Positions 1 through 15,698 are shown, numbered from the stretch's first letter. The stretch is 64,000 nucleotides of DNA from Chrysaora quinquecirrha (GCA_014526335.1 JACTAT010000036.1:2936387-3000386); one strand, 5' to 3'. Numbers and translations are program-made. Notes: generated from the sequence alone by a model not told the origin.

Positions 1-1406
1 TGGCAGGGGGAGACACTAGCTCTTTGTAATAAACCCCCTTGGCTTGCGTTTTAGCCCAGTTGGCGTTATAAACAGGCACCTTCGCAATTAAATAAAACCA
101 ATTTTTAAGGACATTAGAACCATTTTATTGCAGAAATTATCGACATATAGAGCGTAGTAGATTAATAGATTTCATTTCGTTAGAACCTTAAACTATAAAT
201 CTTGAATTCTCACATAGCCAAAATTCCTTATTGCCGATGTATGCTGCATTGAGACGTTCATGTCATATTTAGTTTTTGATTGGGCGTTTGGTTTGGTTGA
301 TTATTGTGTCTTTGTGTCATGAATAATGAGCTATCTACCAGACATAGGCCTGAAAACCACTATTAACTAGCTAGACTAAAAGGCTGCTGAAGCCTCCCAG
401 AACGCCTTAGCTTTTCGTTTAGGCCACGTTTACACACGAATCGATTAACATAGGTCCTTTTTCAAGCTGGGGACGATACGGCATATGATCGGGCTTGCAG
501 GCCTGATCGGCAAAATACTGACGGATCCGTATCATTACGGCTACGCCGTGTGTATTTCTATACCTCTCCGAAAAGGGAACCTATTAAAAACCAGTAGGCC
601 CATTTCCTAGTGAGGAACAGTATGGCTTATGAGAAGGTAGGCAGAAACAAATCGGTGCCTATCTGATAATGGATACATGTTTTTAGGATGTCTTTAGGGA
701 TGCACCGTAAACAAATCGGGTGCACGGCCTGATGAATCTACCTTAATCCTAACCCCGGACATAACCTTGCAGACGGCTGGATACATCGAAAGGTTCTACA
801 GTTGAACGGCACTCAACGGGTCCGTTGCCGTATGAAAGTCCTTGCCAATTCGTTCCTCTGTTAATGCTATAAATCAGACCAATTTCATGCCCAAATTGTG
901 ATACGGATCCTTTCGATTGTTATCCTTAGCTCTCGCAAACACTGGGTCTTGCTGATTAATTCAGCTTTACCCTTTTTATACAGTGGGGCCTTTGGGACAA
1001 ATGTGGTGTCCATTTTATTGTGGATGGTACCTACGAAGAAAGGCCTTCACGGCGAATGTATTCATCCATTGTACTTAGGTGTCCCTTAATGGAGGTCCCA
1101 CTGAATGGCTATAGCTCATGTTCATGACACCCCTTTTCTGCTTATTTGTTTTTAGTTACGAGCTGTTTAGCAATAAGATTCGTGTAGTGGCTATTAGGGT
1201 ATTTTATTCTTGTAGGGTATGAAATAATTTTTTACTATTAAATAGGCTTTCGATTCATTCACTATCGCTTGATAAAATTTTATAAATATATTAATCTATA
1301 TTCTCCTAATTTTACCTCCATAAGGTTACTGTACTTAACATCGAACGTTTGTACACGAGGACCTCTCTCTTATAATTGAAATATTGCACATTCTCCCTTG
1401 AAAATA

Positions 1407-1541
1407 CAGTGCAACCTCCGTTTCACGGACACCTGTCCGTTGTAGAGAGGTGTCCGCTCTATGGAGGTTACAAAGAAATGACCACAAGAACGAAAATTTG
1501 TAACCAATTTTCGGGGGTGTCCGCTCTATAGAGGACTCGGT
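1407..1541 (+). mobile_element. pogo/Tigger-like DNA element fragment
   Basis: The left edge reads TA followed by CAGTGCAACCTCC, the pogo/Tigger type of start (TA target site then CAGT). The body repeats the word GTGTCCGCTCTA, once near 1444-1461 and again near 1518-1530, facing an inverted version near 1424-1436. No transposase is present and the right terminus is not clear, so this is a truncated non-autonomous copy. Assignment to pogo/Tigger rests on the terminus only. Confidence 0.4.
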
Positions 1542-2128
1542 CATATCCTTGTGCACCTTAGTTTTCGGTCATTGGCCGGTTGCCCCCTTTTCGATTCCAG
1601 CCCTGCTTCTGGTCATGAGACCGGTCCGACAGTCTCTTTCCAGTATTGTGGTGTAAAAGACATAGCATATCTGGAGCTGATGTGAAAACCAGTCTGTCGG
1701 TCGTCAGTCCTGAAGCCTTTATAAGGTTACTAAAAAGTCTCGCTGGTCGGAAAATAATTTCCAGAGGCTCGCCGTAAAACCACATGGACACTCAAGGCGG
1801 GGGGGGGGGCTAATTCCCTGACTCTGATAAACTCTTATAAGCTAGCCAAAGTCGGCCGGAAAAGAAAAATCGGTCTGTAATCGGGCGAAATTTTCATTTC
1901 ATTAAAAACGGCCAATTATTTGGAAATCCGCCTGGATTCTCTCGGCTCGGCATGCATCTTGAAGCTACATGTAAAACATTACATTTGTGTCAATTTGTAA
2001 ATTCGACGTGCACACTTCTAGCGGCATCAACGTCGGACTATTCCATGAAAATTTTACAAACTAGCTTTCTTTTTGTTTGACCGTCAGTCCTAATTTTACG
2101 GCAATTCATTCCACGCTTCATGATCGTC

Positions 2129-2380
2129 AGGCCTGGCAAAACTAAGAGAAATGTCACGCGCGACATGAGATGTTCCTTCGATGTTTCCCAGTTTAACCAC
2201 TTCGGAAACTTTGTAGTGTGCGACAAAATTTGTAGCGAGAGACACGCAAATGTTTATGGGAGACAATAGAATCATTTCTTGTCTCTGCGACCCGGGTGAC
2301 ATGTGTCTCACTTGTCACTCGCATGTTTAGCCACCCTGGGAGACAAGACGAATACAATGTCGCGCGCGACATGTCGCCAA
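2129..2380 (-). mobile_element. GGCTAAAC-family inverted-repeat element, copy 1
   Basis: This copy runs from a GGCCTGGC terminus to a GTCGCGCGCGAC palindrome. It carries internal GTTTAACCACTTCGGAAAC and GTTTAGCCACCCTGGGAGAC blocks, the reverse complements of blocks in the copies at 3751, 8046 and 10470. The open frames over it on the minus strand are therefore repeat-derived and not genes. Confidence 0.75.
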
Positions 2381-3211
2381 GCTTACGCGAGGCATCTAGT
2401 TCCTTTTTCAATGTTATTTGTTAATAATAACGTTTTACTAACCTAAACATTGTAATTTTAGCATCTTATCAAAAATACAGTTTTAATATACCCTACGCAT
2501 TATAGGTAGAATTTCTTGTAATGGTATTGTTGCCACCGCCTTCGGGCAATGTGCACTACAAATGTCACACTAGGCTTCATACGGATATGATACACATCTA
2601 TTTTTTTCAATAAATTGTAGAATTTTCAGCTTTTGTTGTAGTTGAAACCAAGATTTTATTAGATCTGGATCGTACTGCATTTCCCTGATGATGCTCCAAA
2701 CGCTGTCGCTTTTATCGTTTAATTAAGTCGTCATAAGCGCCTTTACCGTTGGTAAATCCTCGTCTGCGATCGCCGTTCTCTATAGAAATTGAAACTTGGC
2801 TCGCGATCTCACGCTAAATAGAGAATTTTCCTTTCTCGGAATTTACCTTTTGCGCTAGAGAACACGATATTACCGGGTTACTTGGATATTACAGCGTTCA
2901 CGGTCGGGCGGAAATGCAGTAGATCCGTAGGCCACAATTGCTTTACATCATGCCTTGATTTATTGAGATTGGTAGTATAGTTGGGTAGTTATGTAGAATA
3001 TAAGAATGTTGTAGTATAAGATCACATTTACTTATTCATAGGTATCAAATTTTTTGGTTGTTTTATCAAACTACCGTAGTTAGCATATATATATTATATA
3101 TATCACCTAAATCAATACTATATTTGCTTTGCAAATTTTCTTCAAAAGTCTTGAATTCGGGTAACTATTGGCGTTTCTGGTTTTCATTTTCTGAGGCGTC
3201 CGTGTGCAGTG

Positions 3212-3617
3212 TACACGCTTTTTTTTATAACACGCTTTTTTTATAGGGAACCTACATGTAGAAGGCCCGAAAATTTAAAGAACTTATACTACTTAAGAGA
3301 ACATTACTAAGGAACTTTTCATTGTTGAATATTTTTATCAATGCAAACAATCCAGAATTAGAAAGCCCGTTCCATTCATTTGCAGTCGAAAATCACATAA
3401 ATTGTACTTTACGCATGTATCAATTGTTTCCTTGAGTAGTCTCGAGCTTTGCTTACATGCAAATGTCCCTGTGCAGTAGTCATAAAACTGTATGTGCAGT
3501 TAAAATTAAGGAACTATTAAGGAACTTTTGGAACTACAATCGTATCAAAAGAGGTCAAAAAATAAGGAACTTTAAGAACTAGGCCTTGAGCTCGGTTCTT
3601 TATAAAAAAAACGTGTA
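3212..3617 (+). mobile_element. TACAC..TATAAG element, AAGGAAC subfamily
   Basis: It starts TACACGCTTTTTTTTATAA and ends TTTATAAAAAAAACGTGTA, an imperfect terminal inverted repeat. The word AAGGAAC or AAGAAC recurs through both halves (near 3276, 3309, 3508, 3518, 3563, 3572). The interior matches, in reverse orientation, the elements at 49507-49911 and 60510-61009, including the shared block ACCTACATGTAGAAGG near 3250. No coding capacity was seen. It is non-autonomous and the superfamily is unknown. Confidence 0.75.
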
Positions 3618-3750
3618 ATCGACAATGAGCGGAAAAGCTTTTTTATCTTACACTGTCCATAGCAGTTTCGAATCGTACAGAAATTTCGCGTACCGAAGAA
3701 ATTCGGAAACAAAATCGTCATATTCACGCAGAACAAGTGATTAAAACTGT

Positions 3751-3990
3751 TGCCAAACTAGGAAACATGTCGCATGCGACATTGTATTCGGAATGTCTCC
3801 CAGGGTAACTAAAAATGCGAGGGACAAGCGAGTTACATGTCCTCCAAGTCGCGGAGACAAAAAATGTTGCTATTTTCTACCAGAAAAATTTGCGTGTCTC
3901 TCGCGACAAATTTTGTCGCGTGCTACAAAGTTTCCGAAGTGGCTAAACTGGGAAACATCGAGGGGACATATCTCATAGTTTAGCCAGGCC
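3751..3990 (+). mobile_element. GGCTAAAC-family element, copy 2
   Basis: It opens GCCAAACTAGGAAACATG and closes ATAGTTTAGCCAGGCC, with an internal GTCTCCCAGGG..CTAAA block and a TTTCCGAAGTGGCTAAAC block. It is nearly full length when compared with 10470-10737. A second, 5'-truncated copy follows directly. Confidence 0.75.
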
Positions 3991-4170
3991 TTCAGATTGC
4001 ATTTGCGTGTCGCAGAGACAAGAAATGTTTCTATTGTCTCCCAGAAACATTTTCGTGTCTCTCGCTACAAATTTTGCTGCGCCCCACAAAGTTTCCGAAG
4101 TGGCTAAACTGGGAGACGTCGAGTGGACATGTCCACTGTCCCGCGGGACATGTCTCTTGGTTTAGCCAGG
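3991..4170 (+). mobile_element. GGCTAAAC-family element, copy 3 (5'-truncated)
   Basis: It begins in mid-element at the TTTGCGTGTCGCAGAGAC block and ends TTGGTTTAGCCAGGG. It abuts copy 2 head to tail, so 3751-4170 looks like a partial tandem of the same element. Open frames in this stretch are repeat-derived. Confidence 0.7.
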
Positions 4171-4731
4171 GTATGCGTACCCAGATGCAGTCAGAGAAAT
4201 CAATAGATGGAACCCTACAAATTTTGAGATCAACTGTTTCGTTAATGCTTGGTTTTTTTCTTTTGTTTTGTTTTGGGCAATTTTTATGTACGAGTTTTGG
4301 CAATTTTGGATCTTCTAAAATTTCGGAGAAACAAATGCACCTAAAGGCTCAGTTAGCCGCTCGCTTGCGAATAGAATGCAGCCTTCGTGATCGATTTTAG
4401 GTGATAAATAAAGTAAAACTTTTGCGAAAGCTTTAGCTTGACTTGCAGCAGCAATCAAAATCGCTTTTCGCCATTTTTTGTTGGCTAGCGAACAGCGAAT
4501 GCGAAGTTTTATTATCGCGGCATGGTGTAAACTGGAACTTTTCTCTGCTTGTTGATAATGTTTGAATGTTTGATATGTTTGATTTTCACACTTCACACCT
4601 TACACCTCACTCTGGAAAGGAGGCTAGATTTTGCATGCACATGCTTTTCTTCCTTTTCGAGAAAACTCATTAATGGAGGCAGGTTGAGAGGAGAGCTGTG
4701 GGACACGGATGCTTTTCAGAAAATAAACGTT

Positions 4732-7700
4732 ATGGCGTCAGAAGTTGAAGCTTGCAGCTTGGCTTATGAAGGAGATCTTGCAAAGCTGAAGAGCATTATT
4801 GAAAGAAACATAAGTTCTGCAACAACCAAAGACTCGGTGAGTTTCTGGTTTTGCTGGTGTAGCACCACCCACGCTTGACTTAGGCCCTATTAGGCCTTTG
4901 TTGATCCCTGAGAATTTTCCTTCCACGAATCACTTGCAGAAAAGTTGTATACACTCTTTTTTTTTGTAAGAAACTAAGATTTTTGGTCAGTACTCAAAGT
5001 TTCTTAGTTTTGGGACAAATTTGGTACTGAAAGTTTCTTAGCAGTTTCTTAGAATCAAAATTTTTAAATTCTACAAATAGAAGAAGCAATACAATTCACG
5101 TTTATATCAGCTGTTTTTTCTGTCAAAATAGACACTTATGGTGCAACAGAAGTTTGTTTTTTCGATACTTTATTTCTAATTCTAAAGATTCTTGAGACCT
5201 GCGAGTTTCTTACCATTTTTGGTCGAGTACTGAAAGTTGCTTAACCAATATTGATCTCAGTACTGAGTTTCTTATAAATGGGTTTCTTATAAAAAAAAAT
5301 GAGTGTATTGTCAAAATAAAAGGGGAAAGGTTATCTTTCTAATAGAAGCTATAGACTAGGCGCAGGCCCTTTTATACTTAAATTTAATTGATTATTCTAT
5401 TCACCCTAATAACCTTGATTTAAAGGTGGTGTCCACTTCATTTCAGTGCATGCAATTGAAGTGAACTGTGTTGAAATCGTGTTATGATTCAGTATATATA
5501 TATATATATATATATTTCTCTATCTTAGAGCCTAAGATCTCCTTTACATTGGTCCTGCTCTGGTGGTCGCCATGATGTTTTTGAATATCTGGTTGATGGT
5601 ATAAAAGTTCCAGTAAATGAACAAGATGATGTAAGTAGAATTTGAAACATTTTGAAAACCTCTTGAAAGTCAGGTTGCATTCAGTGTTACCACCATGATG
5701 GAGAATACTGTAGGCTAACCAAATGTAGAGTGTGCTTGTGCACACGGAATAAACAATAGAACAATTGAAAAGAACAATGGAAATGCGCTTTCACATGCAC
5801 AAGATCTTGTCAGGAACTGCCGTACTCTGCAGATGGAAAATGCATTTCGCATTGGTTATATTTTAATCAGAGAGCAAAAAGTAGACATCTGACGGACCCT
5901 TTGCATACACCAAAAGACAAACTGATGTACAAACTGCACACAAACTGAGTACAAACTGGAAGTCACACTGTTATCATTCCAATGGTTGGTGGTAAATAAG
6001 TAGCGCCAGGTATTCACTGTAGAATGATATCCTGTGGGCACAAACAAGCTGCAAATCTACATTAGCTCATCTGCCAGAACCCTGGCTTTTGTTAATCAAT
6101 AAAAGTTTGCTTGCCTGCTTTTAAAGCTATTGCTGACCAAATATCTATGGTGCACATTTAAGTGCAGAAATAGGAACAAATTTTGCCATTTAAACATCTC
6201 CAGAAACTTTGTATGTAAAAAGATTGATATTTCTCCCGTCTGCCCAACAGTGGTAATGAAAATGTTTCTGCCACCAGCATTTTCTACATAGGAAAAATTA
6301 AAACCATGGCTCTCTGGTTGTCACTGAACATTCCTGGCTTCTTTCTTTCCCTCTTTAAATCTTCAACTTAAAATTGTTGTTGTTGGAGAGGTATTTAGCC
6401 TGAAATGTCTTAATCAGCCATTGGCTAGAGAAACAGTCTTCTTGCTTAATCTTGGAATGACTCAAAGAAGCCTTGAAATTTCTCATATCCTTATTGTTAC
6501 TTCTTTGTAGGCTGGATGGACACCTCTTATGATAGCAGCATCAGCTGGGCATGAGAAGATGGTTTTAAAATTGCTTGAAATGAATGCAGATGTAAATGTT
6601 TGTAACTACACTGGGCAATTAGCATTACATTATGCTGCATCCAAAGGGCATTACTTGGTTAGTGTGTGTCTTTCATGAATACAACAAACATTGTATGAGA
6701 TTTTAACCAAAGGTTTGCTGTATATGTGACAATATCTGCCTATCTGCAAGTTTCTTGGGAAAAAATTTTGTGTTTTGGCAAATTGAGCATAATTCACAGA
6801 ATAAAGTCAAGCAAACTGCCCCTTTTATCATCTTTTGGACATGATATTTTGTATTATTAGACTTATTCATGAGTATTGGCAAGGTATTAGACATAGTATT
6901 ACACATAAAAAAGCTGCAATAGGAACTTATATAGAGTATAATTCAGATGTCATTCTTGGCGTAATATTAAGCTTTGGCAAATTCCATTGTCTAGAAATTT
7001 TTCGTTTCACAAATTTGGTGTCTCAAAAACTTTCGTGGGCAAAAGCTTTCTCAAATTCAGAAAGTTTCTTCCTGCAAAAAGTTTCCTCAGTCAAATTAAC
7101 TGTCAAGATTTTGTGAAAAATATCTCTCATGTTATAAGAAAACTATTTTAAGTTCTAAATTTTTGCACAAAAAACTAGTAAATTGAACACTGCAGCTTCA
7201 ATTTTAGGTTTTAAGATTTAGCAGCAAGAATTGTCACTGTCTTATAATGATTGTCTAAATCTTGCACCTTGTCTTTTCGTTAGATCGCTCAAATTTTACT
7301 CAACCACAATGCAAACCCAAATGTTCATGATAAAACAACTGGCGCTACTCCACTACACAGAGCTGCTTCAAGGTAAGATAAGACTCTGCACTTTTTTTAG
7401 AAATTGAAAGGCTTTGGTGATAACCATACCAGGGCTATACCCTCACCACTAGAATTAGAATTTACCAAAAATTTTGACATGAACAATACGGGGGGGGGGG
7501 TTCTTTGCTAAATTTTGGGTAGGGGTCTGCTGCCGTCATGTTCAAAATGCTACTGTTGGGTAGACTAATTTTTACGAGAAAATGGTATTCTGGCCAGACC
7601 AATTCTACCAAAATGATACTCTTGGCTAGACAAATACGCTCAAAGTTGTTGATCTTAAGTTGGAAAATTCAAAGGTCGACTTATTCCTTTTTATCAGTTT

Positions 7701-10700
7701 CTTTTAAAAACGTGTCAGAAGTTAATCTATGTTAGGGTTCGAGCCCCTACGGTAGCGTCACAGCCAGGGTTGAGATCTTGATTAGATCACCTTTTACTGA
7801 GATCTTAGCGACTGGTGCTAGATACACCGGTTTACCTTCACTTTCACCTTGATTAGTTTCAATGCTAATTCGATTTGATTCCATGCTGATTCGATTCGAT
7901 CAATTCTTATTTCAGAGGCAACTTGAAGATAGTGAGGCTCCTGAAAGACAAAGGGTCAAAGATTGACAGCGAAGATCTTCAAAACAATACGCCACTGTAA
8001 GACTTCAATTCATTTTATATTGAATTTAGTCTTTATTCTTAAAGCTGTGGCTAAACTAGGAGACACTGTAAGACAATGTATTAGGCGTGTCTCCCAGTGT
8101 GGCTAAAGATGCGAGTGACAAGCGAGCAACATGTTCCACAAGTCGGTGAGATAAGGAATGTTTCTATTGTGTCCCAGAAACATTTGCGTGTCTCTCGCAA
8201 CAAACTTCGTCGCTTGCTACAAAGTTTCCTAAGTGGCTAAACTGGGAGACATCGAGGGAACATGTCATGTCGCTCGTGCCATATCTCTAGTTAGCCAGGC
8301 CTTTAGTTTCTTTTATCGTTTTACAATATATACACCATAAGGCCTGGGTAAACAAGAAGACATGCCACGTGCGAAATTGCCGTGCGTGACTTGTCCCCTT
8401 GATTACTCCCGTTTAGCCACCTCGGAAACATTGTAGCGCGTGACAAAATTTGTAACAAAAGACACCAAAATGCTTCTTGGAGACAACAGAAACATTTTTC
8501 CTTGTTTTGCCACAGCTTAAGGCCCTAGTCAAAGGATCAGACAATATAGGTCAAACATTTGAGATGTTCTTTTCAAGCAAAGTGTTAAACGTTTGGCAAA
8601 GTTGCAAAGCATTGGTTGATAGACAACGTTTGCTAGAATTTTGAATGGTACTCTAAGGTGCAAATAAACGGGGGGTCTTAATAAATGGGCGGGTGGGAGC
8701 TATTTGAAAATATTAATAAACGGGGGGTTAATAAACGGGTGGGTGGGGAATTTTTATACACTACACTACCTAAGACACTATACTATTTCTATTATACACT
8801 ACACTACCTATGATTACACTTCTGAGTGTAAACGTTTATACACTACTGTGTTTTTTCTGAGTTATTTCAACAAAAATAAGGTTTATGAAGCGTAGTTTAC
8901 TCCTTTCACAAGTGAAATTCTTTCTTCCAAAATTTTTTTCCCAAAATTAATAAATGGGGGGGGTCCTAATAAGGTCCGGGGGATGGGGAAAAAACTCAAA
9001 ATTAATAAATGGGGGGACGTTTATTTGGCACCTTAGAGTACAAGCAAAACAATTTTTGACAATTAATGTTTTGTGACGCAGAAAAAAACGACCGAACGCA
9101 GTTTTTATTAAGCAAATTTCAAATGTTTGACAAAAGATCTTTGATCGTTTGGCCAGAGCCTTACACCAGCCTTGCGCCAGCTATAATTTTTAAAATTTTT
9201 ATCTCCGTTTTTTTCCTCACTGATTTTCGCTGACTGGCATTTGACAGTTATTATTGCAATGCATAATTATGCATATTTTCTGCTAGGCATCTTGCGTATG
9301 AAGAAGACAGGTCAGAAATTGTTGAATTCCTCATTAAACAAGGTGCCAATCTTGAAGTCAGAAATAAGGTATCGCTATCTGTCGTATCTCTTCGTCCTTT
9401 TAATTTTCTCGTCTTCTTTGTTAGGGGGTATGTTTTTATCTAGCTCTGAAGAAGCCTTGTATGTCTATGCCAGGGCGAAATATTAGCATTCTTGCGTATT
9501 TAACTGGTTTTTCTTGGTGTGTCTTTTTCCTGCCGTTTTATTTTGTTCCTCAAAATTAATCATGTTTTTAGTAACATTCTGTTTCTCGCGGACCCTCCAA
9601 ATCCTGACAACAGTAGGCTTAGCAGAAACAAGTTTTCTAACCTGATCTCGAACCCAACCCCGAACCCAAACCTGAACCCGAACCCTAAACTTAACCCTAA
9701 CCATAACCCCAACCCTATATCATAGAAAGATGGCTGTCAGAAGCGGCATGTTGGTCAGAAGACTGATTACATGAGTCGTACGAGATTCCAGCTTGGAGGG
9801 CAGGAGATTTTGGAGACCTACAAAACCTGCCCTTTTCAGAATAACAAAAATGCTTTGAGAAATAAACGTTTCGAAGTATACTGTATGGAGAAGGCACTAA
9901 GAACAAAATCTGCCCAAAATCGCCTTCTCCCTTTAGAGTTAGGCTCTTGCTTATTGTACAAGCACACAAAAAAGTTGTTTTGGAAGACTGTTGTTTGAAA
10001 ATGCCTGCTATTCCTTCCCTGCTATTTGTGGATAAGAATAGCTGAATAATGATATTCTTTTACATTATTTTCGGGTAAAAAAATGGAACTTACCAAAGAT
10101 ACCTCCATTGAAAGTGTTCCCAGTACAAAAGCACGATAATTTTTCAGGAAAGTTACCGACAGAAGGTGAAATTTTCCGAAAAATATTGCTTCTGTGAAGA
10201 GGAAGCTAAGTGGGGGGCAACTGCCCCTTTTCCACCTTCTATACACGCCACTGTGTTTGTGCTTGTGTTGCAGTTTCGCTAGCAAGGAAAAGCAAAGCAT
10301 AAGGACAAGCGCAGCGACAAACAACTTGTTAAAATGCGCATGGCCTAAGTCTTAGCCACGCTCGAGTTTAACCTGTCCTCGTGTCTGTCTGTTTGTGTTG
10401 CTAGTGAGGCCCAAGCTTTATGCAGATTGAGGCTTTTGCTCGGATAGTTCCTTGCTAGCGTAAAGTTATCGCTAAACCAGGAGACTTGTCGCGCGCGACA
10501 ATGTATTCGGCGTGTCTCCCAGGGTGGCTAAACATGCGAGTGACAAGCAAGTAACATGTCCCCCGAGTCATTTGCATGTCGCGGAGACAAGGAATATTTC
10601 TGTTTTCTTCCAGAAGCATTTGTGTCTCTTACTACAAATTTTGTCGCGCGTTACAAAGTTTCCGCGGTGGCTAAACTGGGAGGTACCGATGGAACATCAC

Positions 10701-11265
10701 TGTTGCGCGTGACATGTCTCCCATGTTCAGCCAGGCCTTATAGCGTTACTTTCTATACACACTTTTTTTTTATAAGAATACAGTCTATAAGAATATTCAG
10801 CCTCAAAATTGCTGAAATTTAAGAATTATTTAAGAATAATCTGAGGCTCAAGCTTGACGAGGATCATTTTTATTTCTCTGCGTTTTTTACACTGCACAAT
10901 AAGTGTGATTGTCAGGCAACTGTATTTGTTTTGAAATGCATACATCCTGTCTGATGACTCTTTGATACAGTAACTCTTTTTATTAATAAAATAACAAATG
11001 ACAAAGATTTGACTTATTTCTCTTGATCTTCAGGCCAATTTACAACATTGATGATTAAGAATAATTTAAGAATATTTTCAGGCTCAAAATCGAATAAGCT
11101 TAAGAATAATCGAGGCTCGGCAAAAATAAGGTATTCTTATAAAAAAAAAGTGTGTAATCGAGGAAGAAGGTTTTGCACTATAAATTATCTTTGTAGGACA
11201 ACCAACGACCTGCTGATCTTGCTTCGTCATCATTGCGAAAATATCTACTGCGTTTAAATCCATAG
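4732..11265 (+). CDS. PSMD10: 26S proteasome non-ATPase regulatory subunit 10 (gankyrin), seven coding exons
   Basis: Exons: 4732-4836, 5529-5630, 6511-6657, 7284-7372, 7916-7996, 9287-9368, 11197-11265. All junctions are GT..AG with compatible phases; the total is 675 nt, 224 aa plus stop, against 226 aa in human gankyrin. The protein is a stack of ankyrin repeats: residues 1-38 (starting [15 protein letters not shown]), 39-69, 70-102 ([14 protein letters not shown]), 103-135 ([10 protein letters not shown]), 136-168 ([11 protein letters not shown]), 169-202 (TPLHLAYEED), then a C-terminal cap 203-224 ending KYLLRLNP. Family role: a chaperone that binds the C-terminal domain of ATPase Rpt3/PSMC4 during assembly of the proteasome regulatory particle, in cytosol and nucleus. 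The start was chosen by homology, because the frame is open upstream to about 4549. The C-terminal 22 residues differ from the vertebrate end and look diverged. Introns 1 and 4-6 hold mobile elements. I see no canonical AATAAA close after the stop; an AATAAG lies near 11321. Confidence 0.93.
4950..5307 (+). mobile_element. TACAC..TATAAG element, AAGAAAC subfamily (PSMD10 intron 1)
   Basis: It starts TACACTCTTTTTTTTTGTAAG and ends TTATAAAAAAAAATGAGTGTA. TAAGAAAC or its complement GTTTCTTA occurs about seven times, including one at each end and a pair just inside the right terminus, plus one variant AGTTGCTTA near 5233. There is no open frame of note. It lies wholly in the first intron. Confidence 0.75.
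5494..5516. repeat. (TA)n microsatellite
   Basis: About eleven TA units sit just upstream of the acceptor of PSMD10 exon 2. Confidence 0.9.
7735..7832 (+). mobile_element. tRNA-derived SINE, family 1 (partial)
   Basis: It begins with a B-box-like GGTTCGAGCCCC and continues into a tail reading GCGTCACAGCCAGGGTTGAGATC..GCGACTGGTGCTAG. The same tail occurs in reverse orientation at 21818-22085 and 28960-29105. The copy is truncated at its 5' end, so no A box remains. Confidence 0.6.
8046..8301 (+). mobile_element. GGCTAAAC-family element, copy 4 (PSMD10 intron 5)
   Basis: It opens GTGGCTAAACTAGGAGACAC and closes CTCTAGTTAGCCAGGCC. It has the same internal order as the other copies: GTCTCCCAGTGTGGCTAAA, the AAGCGAGCAACATG block, TTTGCGTGTCTCTCGC and AAGTGGCTAAACTGGGAGAC. 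Confidence 0.75.
8341..8505 (-). mobile_element. GGCTAAAC-family element, copy 5 (partial, inverted)
   Basis: It begins GGCCTGGGTAAACAAGAAGAC and carries the reverse-complement middle block GTTTAGCCACCTCGGAAAC. It is truncated after the GGAGACAACAGAAAC block, only 40 bp from copy 4 and in the opposite orientation. Confidence 0.65.
8521..9161. mobile_element. GGCCCT..AACGATCAAACATT element with a nested insertion
   Basis: The left end GGCCCTAGTCAAAGGATCAG faces the right end TTGATCGTTTGGCCAGAGCC. The same termini bound 16050-16476 and partial copies near 57485-57652 and 63709-64000. The words CAAACATTTGA and AAATGTTTGAC recur inside. A separate element at 8651-9038 is inserted in the middle, flanked by TA. 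Confidence 0.65.
8651..9038. mobile_element. CTCTAAGGTGC inverted-repeat element with AATAAACGGGGGG words
   Basis: Perfect short termini CTCTAAGGTGC and GCACCTTAGAG are each flanked by TA (8649-8650 and 9039-9040). Inside, AATAAACGGGGGG or AATAAATGGGGGG recurs about six times at both ends. It has no coding capacity and is nested inside 8521-9161. Confidence 0.75.
9583..9985. mobile_element. GGACCCTCC..TTAGCAGAAA repeat copy (PSMD10 intron 6)
   Basis: The blocks GCGGACCCTCCAAATCCTGA, GGCTTAGCAGAAAC, CCAGCTTGGAGGGCAGGA and GGAGACCTACAAAACCTGCC have close counterparts in the same order at 33820-34215 in the last WDR13 intron. This copy contains the telomere-like tract at 9641-9718. Family unknown. 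Confidence 0.5.
9641..9718. repeat. Degenerate telomere-like (CCCTAA/CCCGAA)n tract
   Basis: Six-base units of the type AACCCG, AACCCA, AACCCT run in register for about 75 bases, with a few close to the metazoan telomere unit CCCTAA near 9680-9705. It is interstitial, short and degenerate. Confidence 0.7.
10470..10737 (+). mobile_element. GGCTAAAC-family element, copy 6 (PSMD10 intron 6)
   Basis: It is nearly full length: GCTAAACCAGGAGACTTGTC start, palindrome GTCGCGCGCGAC near 10488-10500, GTCTCCCAGGGTGGCTAAAC at about 10514-10533, GTGGCTAAACTGGGAGG near 10666, and the end TCAGCCAGGCC. It serves as the reference copy for the family in this window. Confidence 0.8.
10756..11156 (+). mobile_element. 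TACAC..TATAAG element, AAGAATA subfamily (PSMD10 intron 6)
   Basis: It starts TACACACTTTTTTTTTATAAG and ends TTATAAAAAAAAAGTGTGTA. TAAGAAT occurs about seven times on the + strand, and once as its complement at the right end (near 11134). It has GGCTCAAAAT and GGCTCGGC accessory blocks. It matches 56121-56543 almost throughout. It ends only 40 bases before the last PSMD10 exon, so it lies close to the branch-point region. Confidence 0.8.
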
Positions 11266-15430
<4,165 letters not shown>

Positions 15431-15698
15431 TTTTGTCTTTATAGTGAAAACTTTCTTATTAAGTCAAAATTCATCAAAGCCATAATTCACATTGTTGGTA
15501 TAACAGTAAGAAACAATAATACTATCTATAAATAGTAAAGAACAGTGGAGCATGTGGCATCAAAGAGCTCTGCCTCCACATGTATCCAGATATGATGCCT
15601 CATTTGTATCAAAGAGACTAATATGGTGAAAGATTGCATTTACTGCACAGATTGAGAAATACTTTGTACACTGAATTATCTCAATAATTTATAATAGT

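Larger units (their letters stand above)
1..4731. other. Intergenic region upstream of PSMD10, repeat-rich
   Basis: I see no convincing exon here. The region holds a partial GTTTACAC/GATACGG-word repeat near 420-820, a pogo/Tigger-like fragment at 1407-1541, three copies of the GGCTAAAC inverted-repeat family (2129-2380, 3751-3990, 3991-4170) and one TACAC..TATAAG element (3212-3617). About 4400-4731 is unique-looking sequence just before the PSMD10 start and should contain its promoter and 5' UTR. I could not place a TATA box or initiator with confidence. A run of ten G lies at about 1801-1810. Confidence 0.6.

Noticed and set aside
898..1089. 63-codon frame near the left edge
   Set aside because: No motif, no splice sites in phase with a neighbour, ordinary length for chance.
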